Notes: generated by a model from the letters alone, not told the origin. Shown: positions 1 through 8,678, counted from the stretch's first letter. The stretch: 64,000 bases of DNA from Aquincola tertiaricarbonis (GCF_000969605.1 NZ_JZUE01000017.1:1-64000), one strand, 5' to 3'. Program-made: numbers and translations.

Positions 1-18
1 GATCTGGTCGGCGGTCAT
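1..18 (-). CDS. 5' end of a gene cut by the left edge
   Basis: Only the first six codons lie in the window, reading leftwards as MTADQI. The start is supported by a good ribosome binding site: the minus strand carries CAGGAG six bases upstream of the ATG (plus positions 24-29). The gene is divergent from the DUF2272 lipoprotein gene, so positions 19-165 should hold both promoters. Nothing can be said about function. Confidence 0.5.
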
Positions 19-165
19 GTCGGGCTCCTGGGGTTGCAGCGTTGCGGTGCGTGCTGCGATGGAAGGAACTTTAGAACCCGGAACAGGGGGGCGACAGTGG
101 CCCATCTCTGTGCATTCGGTCCCGGTTGTTCCAACCCCCTTGTCAGGCAACTTCCTACACGTCGC

Positions 166-1059
166 ATGTTTTCACGGTGTTTCTTCCTGCTTGGGCGTTG
201 GGCCCCGGTGCTGCTGGCCGCGGGCGCGGTGGTGTTGCTGGCTGGCTGCGCTGCCCGCGGCGGCCGCGTTCCACCCACCACCGTGGGGCCGCAGCAGGTG
301 GCGGCCATCGTCGCGGCGGCCGATGCGCAGTGGCGGCGCTGGGGCGGTGCCTGGGTGCTGCAGCAGCCCGGCGGCGAAAGCTGCGGCGTGCTGGCCGATG
401 GCAGTTGCCAGCCGGTGGACGACGGCTGCGGGCGCGAGCAGTCGGCGGCGCTGTGCCCGGTGGTCAACGAATATTGGCGCGCGCTGGGCCGCGGCGGCAG
501 CGGGACCGAGCGCCATGCCTGCCCCCAGCCCGACCGCTGCCAGGCGATCTGGCCCGCGGAGGCCGGGCGGCCGCAGCGCACCGCGCCATGGTCGGCCGCC
601 TTCGTCAGCGCGGTGATGCGCGAGGCCGGCTTCGGCCCGCGGGAGTTCCGCTTCAGCGCCGCGCATGCGCAGTACGTGGTGGCCGCAAGAGACGGACAGA
701 CCTCCGCCTTCGAGGTGCTGCCCACGCCCACCACCCTGGCGCCCGGCGACCTGGTGTGCGGCGTGCGTACCGAGGAAGCGCGGCAGCGCCAGATCGGCCT
801 GCATGAGATCCGCGGCGGCGGGGAGGGCGAGGGCGTCACGCCGATGCACTGCGACATCGTGGTGTCGGTGGACGGCCAGGCACTGCGGGCGCAGGCGGTG
901 GGCGGCAACGTGCAGCAGTCGGTCTCGCGGCGCGAGCTGCTGCTGGGCCTGGACGGCCGCCTGTACTGGTCGCCCGAGGGCGAACCGGGCTGGGCGCTGG
1001 TGATGAAGCCGCGGCGTGCGCCGGCGGCCGCATCGCCGTGCAGCGGCGCCGACTGTTGA
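166..1059 (+). CDS. DUF2272 domain-containing lipoprotein
   Basis: Predicted outer-membrane or periplasmic lipoprotein of 297 residues. The ATG at 166 is chosen over upstream in-frame starts because it begins a classical lipoprotein signal: charged start, hydrophobic stretch and the lipobox LLAGC near residue 26. The mature part holds the pattern of DUF2272 (PWSAAFVSAVMREAGF, then SAAHAQYV), a cysteine/histidine-containing fold distantly like NlpC/CHAP amidases. Four or more cysteines lie between residues 70 and 125, so disulfides in the periplasm are likely. Substrate unknown. It stands alone, about 90 bp before the thiolase gene. Confidence 0.8.
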   Translation: MFSRCFFLLGRWAPVLLAAGAVVLLAGCAARGGRVPPTTVGPQQVAAIVAAADAQWRRWGGAWVLQQPGGESCGVLADGSCQPVDDGCGREQSAALCPVVNEYWRALGRGGSGTERHACPQPDRCQAIWPAEAGRPQRTAPWSAAFVSAVMREAGFGPREFRFSAAHAQYVVAARDGQTSAFEVLPTPTTLAPGDLVCGVRTEEARQRQIGLHEIRGGGEGEGVTPMHCDIVVSVDGQALRAQAVGGNVQQSVSRRELLLGLDGRLYWSPEGEPGWALVMKPRRAPAAASPCSGADC

Positions 1060-1150
1060 GCCATCGCAGAAACCACGCATGGCCTGCATGACAAGATGGG
1101 TGTGAAATGCGTCACATCCATCCGTTCCATCCTGCACCGGAGTCATTGCA

Positions 1151-2335
1151 ATGAGCACTCGTGATGTCGTCGTCCTCAGCGCCGCCCGTTCGGCCATCGG
1201 CACCTTCAACGGATCCCTGGCCGACATGGAGCCGGCCGAGCTGGCCGGCACCGTGATGAAGGCGGCGGTCGAGCGCTCCGGCGTCGACCCGCGTCTCATC
1301 AACTACGTGACGGTGGGCAACACCATCCCCACCGAGAGCCGCTTCGCCTACGTGGCCCGCGTGGCCGCCATCCAGGCCGGCCTGCCGATGGACTCGGTGG
1401 CGATGTCGGTCAACCGGCTGTGCTCCTCGGGCCTGCAGGGCATCGTCACCACGGCGCAGAACATCCTGCTGGGCGATTGCGACTACGGCATCGGCGGCGG
1501 CGTGGAGGTGATGAGCCGCGGCGGCTACCTCAGCCCGGCGATGCGCAGCGGCGCCCGCATGGGCGACACCAAGCTGATCGACATGATGGTGGCCACCCTG
1601 ACCGATCCGTTTGGCGTCGGCCACATGGGCATCACCGCCGAGAACCTGGTGGCCAAGTGGGGCATCACCCGCGAGGAGCAGGACGCGCTGGCAGTGGAGT
1701 CGCATCGCCGCGCCGCCGCCGCCATCGCCGAGGGCCGCTTCAAGTCGCAGATCGTGCCCATCGTCAAGCAGACGAAGAAGGGCGAGGTCACCTTCGACAC
1801 CGACGAGCATGTGAAGCCTGCCACCACGCTGGAGACGCTGGCCAGGATGAAGCCGGCCTTCAAGAAGGACGGATCGGTGACGGCGGGCAATGCCTCGGGC
1901 ATCAACGACGGCGCGGCCTTCTTCGTGCTGGCCGATGCCTCGGTGGCGCAGGCCGCCGGCTACAAGCCGATGGCCCGGCTGGTGAGCTATGCGGTGGCCG
2001 GCGTGCCCAACGAGATCATGGGCGAAGGCCCGATCCCGGCCACGCGCATCGCGCTGAAGAAGGCCGGCCTGAGCATCGACCAGCTCGACGTGATCGAAAG
2101 CAACGAGGCCTTCGCGGCCCAGGCCATCGCGGTGGCGCGCGGGCTGGAGCTGGACAGGGCCAAGACCAACCCCAACGGCGGCGCCATCGCGCTCGGCCAC
2201 CCGATCGGCGCCTCGGGCGCCTTCATCGCCACCAAGGCGCTGTACGAGCTGCAGCGCACCGGCGGGCGGTATGCGCTGGTGACGATGTGCATCGGCGGCG
2301 GCCAGGGCATCGCCGCGGTGTTCGAGCGGCTGTGA
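1151..2335 (+). CDS. bktB: acetyl-CoA C-acyltransferase (beta-ketothiolase, BktB type)
   Basis: Thiolase of 394 residues, full length for the family. It condenses or cleaves 3-ketoacyl-CoA, and in Burkholderiales such enzymes feed fatty-acid degradation or polyhydroxyalkanoate synthesis. All catalytic elements are visible: nucleophilic Cys91 in NRLCSSGLQ, His350 in GHPIGASGA, and acid/base Cys380 in CIGGGQGI. From memory the sequence follows Ralstonia BktB closely along its whole length (VTFDTDEHV, VTAGNASG, ALVTMCIGGGQGIAA). A GGAG lies 9 bases before the ATG. No phaB or phaC neighbour is present, so the exact chain-length role is inference. A hairpin with a short T run follows at 2411-2433. 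Confidence 0.92.
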   Translation: MSTRDVVVLSAARSAIGTFNGSLADMEPAELAGTVMKAAVERSGVDPRLINYVTVGNTIPTESRFAYVARVAAIQAGLPMDSVAMSVNRLCSSGLQGIVTTAQNILLGDCDYGIGGGVEVMSRGGYLSPAMRSGARMGDTKLIDMMVATLTDPFGVGHMGITAENLVAKWGITREEQDALAVESHRRAAAAIAEGRFKSQIVPIVKQTKKGEVTFDTDEHVKPATTLETLARMKPAFKKDGSVTAGNASGINDGAAFFVLADASVAQAAGYKPMARLVSYAVAGVPNEIMGEGPIPATRIALKKAGLSIDQLDVIESNEAFAAQAIAVARGLELDRAKTNPNGGAIALGHPIGASGAFIATKALYELQRTGGRYALVTMCIGGGQGIAAVFERL

Positions 2336-2410
2336 ACTGCACCGGCCGCCCGGGCGGCCGTCCCCGAGGCTGCACCCGGAATGCCTGAAGCAAGCTGAAA
2401 CCTGCTGATG

Positions 2411-2433
2411 CTGGCGCCCGAGGGCGCCGGTTT
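2411..2433 (+). terminator. candidate intrinsic terminator after the thiolase gene
   Basis: A hairpin with a nine-pair stem (2411-2419 with 2422-2430, one G-T pair, very GC-rich) is followed directly by TTT. The T run is short, so it is a weak terminator at best. It sits about 75 bp after the thiolase stop and before the next gene. Confidence 0.4.
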
Positions 2434-2497
2434 CAACGCTGCTTCAACGGCGGGTTCCTAGATTGGTGGCGTGTCCATCCGCCGCCCATCGACCGCC

Positions 2498-3244
2498 ATG
2501 ACCACCGACTTCGCGCCCTGTTTCCGCAGCCGCTGCTGGCGTGCGGGCCGCCACGGCAGCCTGGCGGCGGGCGAGCAGGCCGTGCCCGACCTGCAGCCGC
2601 TGCACCGGCTGCGCTTCGACGTGTACTGCAGCGAGTGCGGCTACCTCGACGCCGCCGACCATCCCCAGGGCTGCGAGCACGATGCGCACGACGCGGATGC
2701 CGCGCACTTCGGCGCCTGCAACCTCCAGGGCGAGCTGGTCGGTCTGGCGCGGCTCGTGTTCTCCGGCTCGCAGGACGAGCCCTATCCGTTCGAGCAGCAT
2801 GGCGCCGCGCTGCATCCCGGCGTGCGGCTGCTGCGGGGCGGCCACGCCGCCGAGGTCAGCCGCCTGATGGTGCGCCGCGACTACCGCCGACGCCGCGGCG
2901 ACACGCTGGCCGGCGTGACCGACGAGCGCAGCGCAGGCCCGATGCCGCATGAGCGTCGCCAGGGCTCCGCGCAGATCGTGCTGAGCCTGTACCGCCAGAT
3001 GTTCCAGTACAGCCGCCGCGCCGGCATCCACACCTGGTATGCGGCGATGGAGGGCTTCCTGCCGCTGTCGCTGGAGCGGTTCGGCTTCAGCTTCGAGTGC
3101 ATCGGCAGCGAGCGCGACTACTTCGGCCCGGTCGCGACCTACCGGCAGGACCTGCATGAACTGGAGCAGACCTTGCCGCTGCGCAATCCGGCGCTGATGC
3201 ACTGGCTGCTGCTGCCCGATGCGGCGCGGGAGGCCGCGCCATGA
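2498..3244 (+). CDS. PEP-CTERM/exosortase system-associated acyltransferase
   Basis: Protein of 248 residues of the family annotated as exosortase-associated acyltransferases, which belong to the GNAT superfamily and resemble acyl-homoserine-lactone synthases. Family features seen: LHRLRFDVYCSECGY near the N terminus, then GLARLVF, the core AAEVSRLMVRRDYRRR, and YAAMEGFLPLSLERFGF in the C-terminal half. Substrate and product are not established for the family. The ATG at 2498 is chosen; a GTG at 2471 is in frame, but its only purine-rich run lies one base away, too close for a ribosome binding site. It overlaps the next gene by four bases (ATGA), so the two are translated together. A PEP-CTERM protein follows 1.4 kb later. 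Confidence 0.82.
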   Translation: MTTDFAPCFRSRCWRAGRHGSLAAGEQAVPDLQPLHRLRFDVYCSECGYLDAADHPQGCEHDAHDADAAHFGACNLQGELVGLARLVFSGSQDEPYPFEQHGAALHPGVRLLRGGHAAEVSRLMVRRDYRRRRGDTLAGVTDERSAGPMPHERRQGSAQIVLSLYRQMFQYSRRAGIHTWYAAMEGFLPLSLERFGFSFECIGSERDYFGPVATYRQDLHELEQTLPLRNPALMHWLLLPDAAREAAP

Positions 3245-4641
3245 TCGGCCCCTGGCTGCGCAGGCAGCAACGGCGAGCGCTGCTGCGCCGCGCCGGTGCG
3301 GTGGGCGTGGAGCAGGCGCTGCGGCTGTCGCTGCAGCGCGCGCAGGGCATTGCAGAGCGCGCGCGCCAGCGCAGCCCGGCCTACCGGCGGCTGCTGCTGG
3401 AACACGGCATCAGCCTGGTGGCGCCGCTGCCGCCGCTGGGCGCACTGCCGGTGCTGGACAAGGACTGCAGCTTCGCCCGCCATCCGCTGGAGGAGCTGGC
3501 CGGCGGCCTGCGCACGCAGGACATCGGGCAGGCGCTCACCAGCTCCGGCCGGGGCGGCGGGGTGTTCGGATTCAAGCTCAGCACCCGCGGCGAGATGCGC
3601 AGCGCCCGCGCCGCCGTCGACCTGGGCCTGCAGCAGATGTTCCGCGCCGACGAGCGCAGCACCCTCGTGGTGAACTGCCTGCCGATGGGCGTCACCTTCG
3701 ACGCCGAATCGGCCACCGTGGCCAATGTCAGCGTGCGCGAGGACATGGCCTGCGCCCTGATGCAGCAGCTGGGCCCGAGCTACCAGCAGGTGGTGGTGTG
3801 CACCGACCCGCTCTTTGTGCGCCGGCTGCTGGCGCATGCCGAGCAGATCGGGCTCGACTGGCCGCGCCTGCACGCCAGCATGGTGCTGGGCGAGGAGATG
3901 CTGGTGGAACCGCAGCGCCGCTTCATCGCCGATGCGCTGGGCATCACGCCGGGTGACGGCCGCCTGGTCGTCTCGTCCATGGGCATCGGCGAACTCGGCC
4001 TGCACCTGTTCTTCGAGGATGCGGCCTGCATCGCGGTGCGGCAGGCGCTGCAGGCCGGCGCCCGCTGGCCGGGGCTGCAGGACCTGGAGGACGCCGATGG
4101 CCTGCCCAGCCTGTTCTGCTTCGATGCCCAGCGCTGCCATGTGGAGACGGTGGGCACCGATGCCCGGGGCGATGGCGAGCTGGTGGTCACGCTGCTGGAC
4201 CCGCGCACGCCGCTGCTGCTGCCGCGTTATGCCACCGGCGACCTGGCGCGCCTGGTGCCGCCGGCCTGTGCCGCCGCCGCCTGCCAGTCGCTGGGGCTGC
4301 CGCCACCGGTGCTGCCCTGGCTGCTGGTGCATGGCCGGCGGCGCGACCGCGCGGCCGGGCGGCCTTCGGTCGAGCGCATCAAGGAATGCCTGTATGCCGA
4401 TGCCGCGGTGGCGCGCCGCCTCACAGGCGCCTTCCGCCTGCAGGCCGATGGCCGGCTGCTGGTGCAGGCCGCCGACGCCTGCAGCGACGCCGAGCTGGCG
4501 ACGCTGGCAGGCAGCTTGTCTAGACAACTGGCCGGCCTGCGGCAGGGCAGCGCGCCCTTGCAGCTGGTGCTGCGGCGGCCGCACGACTGCGGCTTCGGGC
4601 CGCCTCTGGACCACGAGAGGAAGTTTGCGTACGTGGAGTGA
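3241..4641 (+). CDS. adenylate-forming (PaaK/ANL-like) protein next to PEP-CTERM genes
   Basis: Protein of 466 residues that resembles phenylacetate-CoA-ligase-like members of the adenylate-forming superfamily. Visible support: MVLGEEML followed by VVSSMGIGELGLHLFFED, which fits the AMP-binding core, and RYATGDLARL, which matches the (Y)xTGDL motif that binds the ribose. The usual glycine-rich P-loop is weak (SSGRGGGVFGFK near residue 105), so activity is not certain. It starts inside the stop of the acyltransferase gene (ATGA), so the pair probably works together: one activates an acyl group and the other transfers it. That pairing is inference. An imperfect GC hairpin (4640-4663) lies between this gene and the PEP-CTERM gene. 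Confidence 0.68.
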   Translation: MIGPWLRRQQRRALLRRAGAVGVEQALRLSLQRAQGIAERARQRSPAYRRLLLEHGISLVAPLPPLGALPVLDKDCSFARHPLEELAGGLRTQDIGQALTSSGRGGGVFGFKLSTRGEMRSARAAVDLGLQQMFRADERSTLVVNCLPMGVTFDAESATVANVSVREDMACALMQQLGPSYQQVVVCTDPLFVRRLLAHAEQIGLDWPRLHASMVLGEEMLVEPQRRFIADALGITPGDGRLVVSSMGIGELGLHLFFEDAACIAVRQALQAGARWPGLQDLEDADGLPSLFCFDAQRCHVETVGTDARGDGELVVTLLDPRTPLLLPRYATGDLARLVPPACAAAACQSLGLPPPVLPWLLVHGRRRDRAAGRPSVERIKECLYADAAVARRLTGAFRLQADGRLLVQAADACSDAELATLAGSLSRQLAGLRQGSAPLQLVLRRPHDCGFGPPLDHERKFAYVE

Positions 4642-4679
4642 CCCGCGCCATGGGGGCGGGGTCGGATTGACGACGTGAC

Positions 4680-4685
4680 AGGAGG
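4680..4685 (+). promoter_or_regulatory. ribosome binding site fixing the PEP-CTERM protein start
   Basis: AGGAGG lies seven bases before the ATG at 4693. It rules out the upstream in-frame start at 4675 and gives a protein that begins with a clean signal peptide. Confidence 0.8.
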
Positions 4686-4692
4686 ACTACAC

Positions 4693-5598
4693 ATGAAGAG
4701 CAGGCATTGGGCATTGGCCGCGGCGCTGGGCGCCGGCATGCTGGCCGGCAGCCCGCCGGCGCTGGCCGGGCCGCTGACGGCGGTGCACGGCGACATCAAG
4801 ATGGAGCTAGGCAACCTGGACATGGGCTCCACCGCCTATGGCGACACGCCCGGCCAGGTCTGCACCAGCGTGGCCGGCTGCGACGCCGCGCTGCCCCCCG
4901 GCGGCAGCGCGCCCGGCGCCGTGGGCAGCGAGGACACCTGGGGCGTGTTCAGCGTCTCGCGCATCCTGCGCGGTTCCACCACGCTGTGGACCCAGGGCGA
5001 AGGCGGCGACTACCTCACCGCGATGTTCTACGGCCTGTCGGACCACGACGTGATGGTGGCCGCCGACCCCTTCGATGCCAGCCGTCGCCTGACCCGCACC
5101 TTCGCGGTGGGCGGACGCATGGACATCTACCGCGGCACGGCCGACACCTACGCCGCCGCGGCCGGCCTTGGCGTGGCCGGGCGCACCGGCGTCGACCAGT
5201 ACACCGGCATCACCGGCGGCGTGCTGTGGCTGGCGCTGGCCTTCGACCTGGGCGTGGACGCCACCGCGCTGGGCCAGAGCTCCACCTACCTCAACACCTT
5301 CACCAACACCAACTTCGCCGGTCAGGGGCAGGGCGTGCTGAGCGTGGTGGGCGGCGAGGCGCAGGCGCTGTTCGACACCAACACCATCGCCAACGGCGTG
5401 GGTGGCCTGTCGGACTTCCGGGTGTCCAACACCTTCCAGTCCGATCCCGCGGTGCCGACCTGGACGGTGGTGAGCACCGCCGACCTCATCGGCCACACGG
5501 TGCCCGAGCCGGGCTCGCTCGCGCTGGTGGGTGCCAGCCTGGCCGCGCTCGGCGTGGCCGCGCGGCGGCGCAGGCCGGCCGTCAACCCAGCGCCGTGA
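4693..5598 (+). CDS. PEP-CTERM sorting-domain protein
   Basis: Secreted protein of 301 residues. It has a signal peptide (MKSRHWALAAALGAGMLAG, cleavage probably after PPALA) and a canonical PEP-CTERM tail from about residue 269: VPEPGSLALVGASLAALGV followed by the basic run AARRRRP. This tail is the substrate signal of exosortase (EpsH/XrtA type), which processes such proteins at the inner membrane for export to the surface or matrix. The rest (GVFSVSRILRGSTTLWTQGEGG, FDLGVDATALGQS) matches no enzyme I recognise and is rich in Gly, Thr and Asp as usual for surface proteins. No exosortase gene is in the window. The 3' end overlaps the convergent LysR gene by 17 bp. Confidence 0.88.
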   Translation: MKSRHWALAAALGAGMLAGSPPALAGPLTAVHGDIKMELGNLDMGSTAYGDTPGQVCTSVAGCDAALPPGGSAPGAVGSEDTWGVFSVSRILRGSTTLWTQGEGGDYLTAMFYGLSDHDVMVAADPFDASRRLTRTFAVGGRMDIYRGTADTYAAAAGLGVAGRTGVDQYTGITGGVLWLALAFDLGVDATALGQSSTYLNTFTNTNFAGQGQGVLSVVGGEAQALFDTNTIANGVGGLSDFRVSNTFQSDPAVPTWTVVSTADLIGHTVPEPGSLALVGASLAALGVAARRRRPAVNPAP

Positions 5599-6484
5599 CC
5601 GCCCGCCGGCGCAGCGGGGACGACAGCGTCTCCGCCATCGCGCCCTGCAGGGCCAGCAGCCGGCGGTCGTCGGCGTCGGCCTTGCGCATCACCAGCGAGA
5701 TCTGCAGCGCCGGCGCGCCGCGGCCCAGCCGCAGCAGCCGCACCGGGTAGGCCATGGTGATGCCGGGGTCGGACAGCTGCACGATGGACACGCCCAGCCC
5801 TGCGCTCACCATCGCCACGATGGCCGGCACGTTGTCCAGCTCGATCGAGGGATGCTTGTCGCGCAGGTGCGCGGTGGCGTAGCGCACCGCCATCGCGCCG
5901 GTCACCGTGCCGCGGTCGTAGCGGATCCAGTCGTACTGGCGGAAGAGGGCGGCGATGGACGGCTCCGCCGCGTTGGGCGGCGCGATGGCCACCAGCTCGC
6001 GGCGTTCCAGCGCATGCCAGCGCAGGCCGGCCAGGCCGCCTTTTTCCGGTTGCGCCACCACCGCCGCATCCAGGCTGCCGGCCTTGACTGCTTCGGTCAG
6101 GCCGGCGCTGCGTCCGCGCAGCGGGCGCAGGTCCAGCCTGGGATAACGCTCGCGCAGGATCTTCATCGTGCCGGGCAGCAGCACCGGCTGCATCGATTCG
6201 ATGATGCCCAGACGCACCGTGCCTTCCACCGCCACCGACACCTGGCGGCGCAGCACCGCCAGCCGCTGCAGGCCCTCCTGCATGCTGGCGGCCACCTCGC
6301 GCGCCGCCGGCGTGGGCCGCACCTGCAGGCCCGAGCGGTCGAACAGCGTCTGGCCCAGGTAACGCTCGAGCTGCTTCATCTGCATGCTCACCGCGCTGGG
6401 CGTGAGGTTCATCTCCATCGCGGCGGCGGCGAAGGAGCCGCCGCGCAGCACCGCATCCAGCGTGGCGAAGGCGGCGATCTTCAT
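5582..6484 (-). CDS. LysR-family transcriptional regulator
   Basis: LysR-type regulator of 300 residues. The N-terminal winged helix is clear: IAAFATLDAVLRGGSFAAAA, then LTPSAVSMQMKQLERYLG and LFDRSG. The effector-binding domain follows (GTVRLGIIESMQ, LRPLRGRSAGLTEAV). It is divergent from the dioxygenase/Bug/PEP-mutase operon and is its likely regulator, perhaps responding to an organic acid; this is inferred from position. The start at 6484 is preferred over 6490 because AAGGA on the minus strand (6491-6495) is six bases from the former and touches the latter. The 3' end overlaps the PEP-CTERM gene tail to tail. Confidence 0.9.
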   Translation of the reverse strand: MKIAAFATLDAVLRGGSFAAAAMEMNLTPSAVSMQMKQLERYLGQTLFDRSGLQVRPTPAAREVAASMQEGLQRLAVLRRQVSVAVEGTVRLGIIESMQPVLLPGTMKILRERYPRLDLRPLRGRSAGLTEAVKAGSLDAAVVAQPEKGGLAGLRWHALERRELVAIAPPNAAEPSIAALFRQYDWIRYDRGTVTGAMAVRYATAHLRDKHPSIELDNVPAIVAMVSAGLGVSIVQLSDPGITMAYPVRLLRLGRGAPALQISLVMRKADADDRRLLALQGAMAETLSSPLRRRAVTALG

Positions 6485-6490
6485 CAGCAT

Positions 6491-6495
6491 TCCTT
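6491..6495 (-). promoter_or_regulatory. ribosome binding site deciding the LysR start
   Basis: The minus strand reads AAGGA immediately before ATG-CTG-ATG. The spacing is six bases to the second ATG (6484) and zero to the first (6490), so the second is the usable start. Confidence 0.65.
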
Positions 6496-6501
6496 ATGTG
6501 G

Positions 6502-6530
6502 TTGACGAATTTTCGTCGCTTTTTCTTGAT
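6502..6530 (+). promoter_or_regulatory. inverted repeat and possible -35 in the LysR/dioxygenase divergent region
   Basis: The 99-bp divergent region holds GACGAA-TT-TTCGTC (6504-6517), a six-base inverted repeat of the type bound by LysR proteins. It overlaps TTGACG (6502-6507), which could be a -35 box for the plus-strand operon. The -10 match is weak, as expected for a regulator-dependent promoter. Assignment to this LysR protein is inference. Confidence 0.4.
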
Positions 6531-6583
6531 CTAGCGCAAGCCTAGACTCGTCCGTCATGCAAGCACTGCCACAGGAACACACG

Positions 6584-7699
6584 ATGACCGAGCTGCCCAC
6601 CGCCGCTGCCTGGCGCGCCGACCAGGCTGCCGCCGACACCGGCTGGACCCAGCGCCTGAGCGCCGAGGAAGCCGAAGGCTTCGATGCCGCGCTGCGCCAT
6701 GCGCGCACCGCCGACAAGCCCTGGCTCGCGATGACGCCGCAGGACTTTCCGCTGCCGGCGGCCTCCCGCGCGGCACTGCAGCGCGCGGCCGCCACCACGC
6801 AGGGCCGCTGGGGCATGTGCCTGCTCAAGGGCCTGCCGGTAGACCGCTGGAACGAGCACGAGGCCCGGCTGGCCTGCTGGGGCATCGGCCTGCACATGGG
6901 CGTGGCCCGCACGCAGAACCGCGCCAGCGACTTCATCGCCGACGTGCGCAACGAAGGCGGCAGCTACAAGGGCACCAACGGCCGCGGCTACAACACCAAT
7001 GCCGGGCTCGACTTCCATTGCGATTCGGCCGACGTGGTGGCGCTGCTGTGCCGGCGCGCGGCCAAGCGCGGCGGCGAGAGCAAGGTGGTGAGCTCGATGG
7101 CCGTGGTGGAGGAGCTGGGCCGGCGCCGCCCCGACCTGCTGGCGGTACTGCAGGGCCCGTGGTTCCACAGCTACCAGGGTGCGCAGCATCCGGACGCACC
7201 GCCTTACTACATGTGCCCGCTGGTCGGCAGTGCGCAGGGCCACTTCGCGATGCGCACCAACCGCAAGAACGTGATGGCCGCGCAGCGCGACTTCCCCGAG
7301 GTGCCGCGCCTGACGCCGCAGCAGGTCGAGGTGCTGGACCTGCTGGACGTGCTGATGCAGGACCCGGCGCTGTGCTTCTCGATGTGGCTGGAGCCGGGCG
7401 ACCTGCAACTGCTGAACAACTACCTCACGCTGCATTCGCGCACCGACTTCGAGGACCATGACGAGCCCGACCTGAAGCGCCACCTGTTCCGCCTGTGGCT
7501 GGCGCTGCCGCAATCGCAGCCACTGCCGCCCGACTGGGCCGAGTACTTCGGCGACGTGCGCGCGGGCGCGGTGCGCGGCGGCCTGTACGGCAGCGGCATG
7601 ACGCGCGAGTTCCTCGACTTCGAGCAACGCCAGGCCGCGGCGATGGAGATGCCCTGCAGGGTGCGCCCGCTGGTACGGCCGGTCTCGGTTGCCGCCTGA
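6584..7699 (+). CDS. TauD/TfdA-family Fe(II)/2-oxoglutarate dioxygenase
   Basis: Protein of 371 residues of the TauD/TfdA superfamily, which uses Fe(II), O2 and 2-oxoglutarate to hydroxylate small organic substrates. The iron-binding facial triad is visible: HxD in LDFHCDSADV (His145, Asp147) and the distal histidine in LTLHSRTDFED (His284), followed by the 2-oxoglutarate arginine region KRHLFRLWL. The ATG at 6584 has AGGA seven bases upstream and is preferred to the ATG at 6557. It is first in an operon with a Bug-type binding protein and an ICL/PEP-mutase-like lyase, so the substrate is probably a carboxylic acid taken up and then cleaved. The actual substrate is unknown. Confidence 0.88.
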   Translation: MTELPTAAAWRADQAAADTGWTQRLSAEEAEGFDAALRHARTADKPWLAMTPQDFPLPAASRAALQRAAATTQGRWGMCLLKGLPVDRWNEHEARLACWGIGLHMGVARTQNRASDFIADVRNEGGSYKGTNGRGYNTNAGLDFHCDSADVVALLCRRAAKRGGESKVVSSMAVVEELGRRRPDLLAVLQGPWFHSYQGAQHPDAPPYYMCPLVGSAQGHFAMRTNRKNVMAAQRDFPEVPRLTPQQVEVLDLLDVLMQDPALCFSMWLEPGDLQLLNNYLTLHSRTDFEDHDEPDLKRHLFRLWLALPQSQPLPPDWAEYFGDVRAGAVRGGLYGSGMTREFLDFEQRQAAAMEMPCRVRPLVRPVSVAA

Positions 7700-7724
7700 C
7701 CACGAGAACGAACGGAGACACACG

Positions 7725-8678
7725 ATGCAACGACGCCACTTCCTCGCTGCGGCCGGCGCCGCCTGCTGGGCCTCGGGCCGCGCCTTCGCCGCCGACCCGA
7801 CCACCCGGCTGTACGTGGGCGCCACGCCCGGAGGTGGCACCGACCTGGTGGCCCGCGCCCTCGCCACCGAGCTGGGGCCGCGGCTGCAGCGCCAGTTCAT
7901 CGTGGACAACCGGCCCGGCGCCGCCGGCAACATCGCCGCCGGCGCGGTGGCCAAGGCGGAGCCCGACCTGGGCAGCCTGCTGGTCTGCTACACCAGCCAC
8001 GCGATCAATGCGTCGCTGTTCCCCAAGCTGCCGTTCGATCCGCTGAAGGACTTCACCGCCCTGAGCCTGATCGCCCGCTCGCCACTGCTGCTGGTCACGC
8101 GGCCCGACTTCCCGGCCGCCAGCCTGCGCGAGCTGCTGTCCTCCTCCAAGAGCCGGCAGAACCAGCTCAGCATCGGCGTGGCCGGCGTGGGCAGCGCCAA
8201 CCACCTGGCCGGCGAGATGCTGAAGACCCAGGCCGGCATCAGCGCGGTGTCGGTGCCCTACAAGGGCGCCGGGCCGGCCCTGACCGACGCGATGAGCGGC
8301 CAGGTGGACCTGGTGTTCAGCAACGTGGCCTCGGCGCAGGAACTGGTCAAGGGCGGCAAGCTCAAGGTGCTGGCCGTGAGCACCGCGCAGCGCGTGGCCG
8401 CCTATCCGAATGCGGCGCCGGTGGCCGAGCTGTTTCCCGGCTTCGACTACGGTTCCTGGTACGGCCTGCTGGGCCCGGCCGGCATCAAGCCCGCCGATGC
8501 GCAGCGCGTGGCCGCCGCAGCCCGCGCCGCCGCCACCGGCGAGGTGATGCGCAAGCACCTGATGGGCGAGGGCCTGGAGCCGGTGGGCAGCAGCGCCGCC
8601 GAGTTCGGCGCCTTCCTGCAGGAGGAGGTGGAGCGCTGGCGAAAAGTGGTGCAGCTCACCGGGGCCAAGGTGGAATGA
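7725..8678 (+). CDS. Bug-family tripartite tricarboxylate transporter substrate-binding protein
   Basis: Periplasmic binding protein of 317 residues. It starts with a signal peptide containing paired arginines (MQRRHFLAAAGAACWASGRAFAA) and carries family hallmarks: GATPGGGTDLVARALA, IVDNRPGAAGNIAAG and VSVPYKGAGPALTDAMSGQVDLVF. Bug proteins bind di- and tricarboxylates or aromatic acids. No TctA/TctB membrane genes are nearby, which is normal for the many orphan Bug proteins of Burkholderiales. The ATG at 7725 has CGGAG upstream and is preferred to 7689. The stop overlaps the next start (ATGA), so it is coupled to the lyase gene. Confidence 0.93.
   Translation: MQRRHFLAAAGAACWASGRAFAADPTTRLYVGATPGGGTDLVARALATELGPRLQRQFIVDNRPGAAGNIAAGAVAKAEPDLGSLLVCYTSHAINASLFPKLPFDPLKDFTALSLIARSPLLLVTRPDFPAASLRELLSSSKSRQNQLSIGVAGVGSANHLAGEMLKTQAGISAVSVPYKGAGPALTDAMSGQVDLVFSNVASAQELVKGGKLKVLAVSTAQRVAAYPNAAPVAELFPGFDYGSWYGLLGPAGIKPADAQRVAAAARAAATGEVMRKHLMGEGLEPVGSSAAEFGAFLQEEVERWRKVVQLTGAKVE

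Noticed and set aside
2343-2360. Perfect 18-bp palindrome CGGCCGCCCGGGCGGCCG after the thiolase gene
   Set aside because: No T run follows; the hairpin at 2411-2433 is the better terminator candidate. Common by chance in DNA this GC-rich.
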